A stretch of 7,863 bases of DNA from Candidatus Sulfotelmatobacter sp. (GTDB lineage Bacteria > Acidobacteriota > Terriglobia > Terriglobales > Acidobacteriaceae), in contig JASIKQ010000611.1 in NCBI GenBank assembly GCA_030049565.1, forward strand, positions 1 through 7,863, read 5' to 3'. This document shows positions 6,229-7,863 of this stretch, piece after piece. Every line of letters starts with the position of its first letter. Positions within the stretch are counted from its first letter, which is position 1. The translations under genes and the position numbers were made by a program. The notes under the pieces were generated by a model. It was not told where the DNA came from and ran no database searches. It saw only the letters and a list, made by a program, of their open reading frames with translations.

Positions 6229-6693
6229 CTAGATCATCCCTTCCAGTCTCGCGTAGCTGGCTTCCATTCCGCGCTCCATGCCTGTCGCGAGCATAGCCGC
6301 ACGCGTCTGAGCGTCGGGCAAGGTCATGCGCATGGTCATCAATGTGCCGGTGCCATCTGCATCAAACCTCGTCTCGACGTGGTTATCTGGCGTCGGATCT
6401 GACAGGAACATCCGCTCGACATGCACGATTCGGCTATAGGGTTCCAGTTCGAGATATTCGCCCGTGATGTGAAATCCATCGCCCTTGCCGTTCTTCCATT
6501 CGTAGCGAAATTTCCCGCCTGGCCGTGCTTCATTGATGCAGAGGGGCATGGTCCAGCCTTCGGGGCCAAGAAGCCATTTCTGGATCAATTTCGGGTCGGT
6601 ATGGGCGCGGTACACGGCTTCGGGGGATGCCGCGAACCCTCGCGTCACGATTACGTTCGTGTCACCTTCAGTCTTCAGCATCAGCTTGTTCAT
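6229..6693 (-). CDS. AHSA1/SRPBCC-domain protein
   Basis: The 154-residue product is a single START/Bet v1-like (SRPBCC) domain of the AHSA1 (activator of Hsp90 ATPase homologue 1-like) family. Visible family features are 'VIVTRGFAASPEAVYRAHTDP' near residues 14-34, 'LIQKWLLGPEGWTMP' (36-50), 'EARPGGKFRYEW' in the middle and a C-terminal helix ending 'MEASYARLEGMI'. Such domains enclose a hydrophobic pocket and bind small lipophilic ligands; the ligand here is unknown. The start ATG overlaps the stop of the ArsR gene by 4 nt (ATGA), so the two are translationally coupled. AGGAG lies 7 nt upstream, inside the ArsR coding region. ArsR plus AHSA1 pairs are common in bacteria, and the regulator probably controls both. 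The protein is cytoplasmic, as no signal peptide is present. Confidence 0.9.
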   Translation of the reverse strand: MNKLMLKTEGDTNVIVTRGFAASPEAVYRAHTDPKLIQKWLLGPEGWTMPLCINEARPGGKFRYEWKNGKGDGFHITGEYLELEPYSRIVHVERMFLSDPTPDNHVETRFDADGTGTLMTMRMTLPDAQTRAAMLATGMERGMEASYARLEGMI

Positions 6694-7052
6694 CGTTTTT
6701 CTCCTGTTTTGATCTTTTTCTGAGCTTTCTTTTGTTCCATACCGGCCAATACTTCATCCAGCCGGTCGTAGTTTTTCTCCAGCGCCTTTCGCAGCATTGC
6801 CAGCCACTGGTCCATGGCGTCGATGCCGGCATTTGCCAACCGACGAGGGCGCTTCGTACCATCCACCCGGCGAACAATCAATCCCGCATCTTCGAGCACC
6901 TTCAGATGTTGTGAGATCGCAGGTTGCGTCATCTCGAATGGTTCGGCCAGCTCCATCACTGTTGCTTCACCCGTGGCCAGACGCGCCAAAATTGCACGCC
7001 GGGTGGGATCAGCCAATGCCGAAAAAGCGGCATTGAGATTCAGTATCTTCAT
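6690..7052 (-). CDS. ArsR-family winged-helix transcriptional regulator
   Basis: This 120-residue protein is a dimeric DNA-binding repressor of the ArsR/SmtB fold. It opens with the family signature 'FSALADPTRRAIL' (10-22), followed by the helix-turn-helix 'MELAEPFEMTQPAISQHLKVL' (33-53), with 'QPAISQHLKVLEDAGLI' as recognition helix, and a wing around 'VDGTKRPRRL'. It has no cysteine at all, and the position of the ELCVCDL metal site reads ELAEPFE, so it does not sense metals in the ArsR/SmtB manner. The lysine-rich tail (108-118) is unusual but short. It is the first gene of a two-gene operon with the AHSA1 protein, overlapping it by 4 nt. The promoter overlaps a 12-bp palindrome just upstream, which suggests self-repression. 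The ATG at 7052 gives a normal N-terminus but has no clear ribosome site. Confidence 0.92.
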   Translation of the reverse strand: MKILNLNAAFSALADPTRRAILARLATGEATVMELAEPFEMTQPAISQHLKVLEDAGLIVRRVDGTKRPRRLANAGIDAMDQWLAMLRKALEKNYDRLDEVLAGMEQKKAQKKIKTGEKR

Positions 7053-7060
7053 AACCTATA

Positions 7061-7072
7061 ACTTATATAAGT
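7061..7072. promoter_or_regulatory. 12-bp palindromic operator, probable ArsR binding site
   Basis: ACTTATATAAGT is a perfect palindrome 8 bp upstream of the arsR-type start and covers its putative -10 box. ArsR-family proteins bind AT-rich imperfect palindromes at this position, so autorepression is the likely role. Binding itself is inferred. Confidence 0.55.
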
Positions 7073-7088
7073 AAATTCTTACAGTCAA
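7062..7088 (-). promoter_or_regulatory. Putative promoter of the arsR-AHSA1 operon
   Basis: On the minus strand, TTGACT (7088-7083, five of six to consensus) and TATAAG (7067-7062, five of six) are separated by 15 bp, shorter than the ideal 17. Transcription would begin about 7 nt beyond the -10, only a few bases before the ATG at 7052, so the mRNA would have almost no leader. Confidence 0.45.
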
Positions 7089-7157
7089 GCGAAAAGTTTA
7101 ATCAACATGCGCCAGAACCGGAATCTTCTTTTTGAGCTTCCCGCGGGAACTGGTACG

Positions 7158-7863
7158 TTAAGAGTTCGCCATGGTGGCGAGGCCGACTTTACTTACGTGT
7201 TCGCGAATGGCATCCACAATTTGAAGGGCCAGAGCCAGGGCGCGGCGGCCATCTTCGAGAGAGACCACCGGCGTTGACCGGTCGCGAATGGCATGAAGGA
7301 AAGCCTTCAGCTCGGCGTGCAGCGGTTCCCCGGAGGTAACCGGAGGCTTGGCGACCTGAATTTGCGGATTCACACTAGGAGCGCCGGCTGCCTTTCCACC
7401 AGCGCCGACGGTGAACACGAGAACTTCCTGGCGGCCGTAGTCGACCGAAATATATTGGCTGGGCTGAAAGAATCTGAGCTTGCGCACACGCTCGGTGGAA
7501 ACTCGGCTGGCGGTGAAGTTGGCCACGCATCCAGAATCGAATTCCAGGCGGACATTCGCGATGTCGACTTTGCCAGAAAGAATGGGGAGGCCGACGGCAC
7601 GGACTTCTTTTACTGAAGAGTCGACAAAAGAAAGCACGATGTCGAGGTCGTGGATCATGAGATCAAGCACGACGTCAACGTCAAGCGAACGCGGCGTAAA
7701 AACGCTCAGGCGGTGCACCTCGAAGAACATTGGCTGAGAGAGCAATGGAATGGTCGCGCGGACGGCGGGATTGAAGCGCTCGAGATGCCCGACTTGAGCG
7801 ATGCGGTGGTGCTTGGCCGCCATTTTGACCAACTCGTCCGCTTCGGCGAGAGACGCGGCGAGC
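7158..7863 (-). CDS. Gfo/Idh/MocA-family oxidoreductase, C-terminal part (cut by window edge)
   Basis: This family oxidises or reduces sugars and sugar nucleotides with NAD(P). The frame is open from the right edge to the TAA at 7160-7158, giving about 234 residues. The N-terminal Rossmann fold, including the usual E-K-P block, lies outside the window; full proteins are about 330 residues. Visible are 'QVGHLERFNPAV', in which GH(L/I)ERFNP is a hallmark of one subfamily, 'DVVLDLMIHDLDIVLSFV' with the family's catalytic-type His in the H-D motif, and the C-terminal 'LEDGRRALALALQIVDAI'. The GHxERFNP type includes UDP-GlcNAc 3-dehydrogenases (GnnA) that act with lipid A genes in several Gram-negative groups. 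I cannot confirm that here because the gene's upstream neighbours are outside the window. The next gene downstream is the unrelated arsR operon. Confidence 0.9.
   Translation of the reverse strand, partial: LAASLAEADELVKMAAKHHRIAQVGHLERFNPAVRATIPLLSQPMFFEVHRLSVFTPRSLDVDVVLDLMIHDLDIVLSFVDSSVKEVRAVGLPILSGKVDIANVRLEFDSGCVANFTASRVSTERVRKLRFFQPSQYISVDYGRQEVLVFTVGAGGKAAGAPSVNPQIQVAKPPVTSGEPLHAELKAFLHAIRDRSTPVVSLEDGRRALALALQIVDAIREHVSKVGLATMANS

Noticed and set aside
6043..6402. Plus-strand 119-codon frame running from the intergenic region into the AHSA1 gene
   Set aside because: No ribosome site, no recognisable domain, and half of it is antisense to a confident gene.
7138..7149. Palindrome TTCCCGCGGGAA after the dehydrogenase stop as an intrinsic terminator
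   Set aside because: The stem can only be about 4 bp with a loop, and on the minus strand it is followed by an A-rich tract rather than T's. It may be chance.
7098..7157. In-frame 19-codon continuation after the dehydrogenase stop (with a KLKKK run), suggesting readthrough or a recent premature stop
   Set aside because: A stop-free run of this length is expected by chance roughly 40% of the time, and the C-terminus before the stop already completes the family fold.

Overview
The window looks like chromosomal DNA from a GC-moderate Gram-negative bacterium, most likely an acidobacterium (Terriglobia/Koribacter-like). This rests on the style of the proteins: a PyrE with a short N-terminus, a DUF4097 protein, a TonB-type transducer with a long cytoplasmic N-terminus, and a Gfo/Idh/MocA dehydrogenase of the kind found near lipid A genes. 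The assignment is an inference from family resemblance, not a database match. I see no rRNA, tRNA, CRISPR array, insertion sequence or prophage gene.

Layout. 1-134 (minus) is the 5' end of pyrE (orotate phosphoribosyltransferase), cut by the window edge. Divergent from it, 262-2601 (plus) encodes a 779-residue exported beta-propeller protein with Ig/Fn3-like C-terminal modules and a TTG start. It converges, with a 3-bp gap, on a sulfotransferase gene (minus, about 2605-3594, possibly extended to 3807). Divergent from that is a secreted DUF4097 beta-repeat protein (plus, 3925-4743), which converges with a 10-bp gap on a TonB-family transducer gene (minus, 4754-5866). A 362-bp gene-poor stretch (5867-6228) follows. 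It contains a GC-rich hairpin, a perfect 10-bp inverted repeat with arms exactly 32 bp apart, and a lone TTGACA. Then comes a two-gene minus-strand operon, arsR-type regulator (7052-6690) plus AHSA1/SRPBCC protein (6693-6229), joined by a 4-nt ATGA overlap. Its promoter overlaps a 12-bp palindrome. The window ends inside the C-terminal two thirds of a Gfo/Idh/MocA oxidoreductase (minus, 7863-7158).

How the genes relate. Apart from the ArsR/AHSA1 pair, which is a recognisable regulator-plus-effector operon, neighbours are arranged convergently or divergently and are probably separate transcription units. Several products act at the envelope (propeller protein, DUF4097 protein, TonB-like transducer, perhaps the sulfotransferase and the dehydrogenase), but the sequence does not tie them into one pathway. 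I did not find a convincing new multi-gene system. The most unusual signals are non-coding: the 32-bp-spaced inverted repeat and leader structures upstream of the TonB-like gene, the palindromic near-leaderless arsR promoter, and the exact 54-bp repeat periodicity inside the DUF4097 gene.
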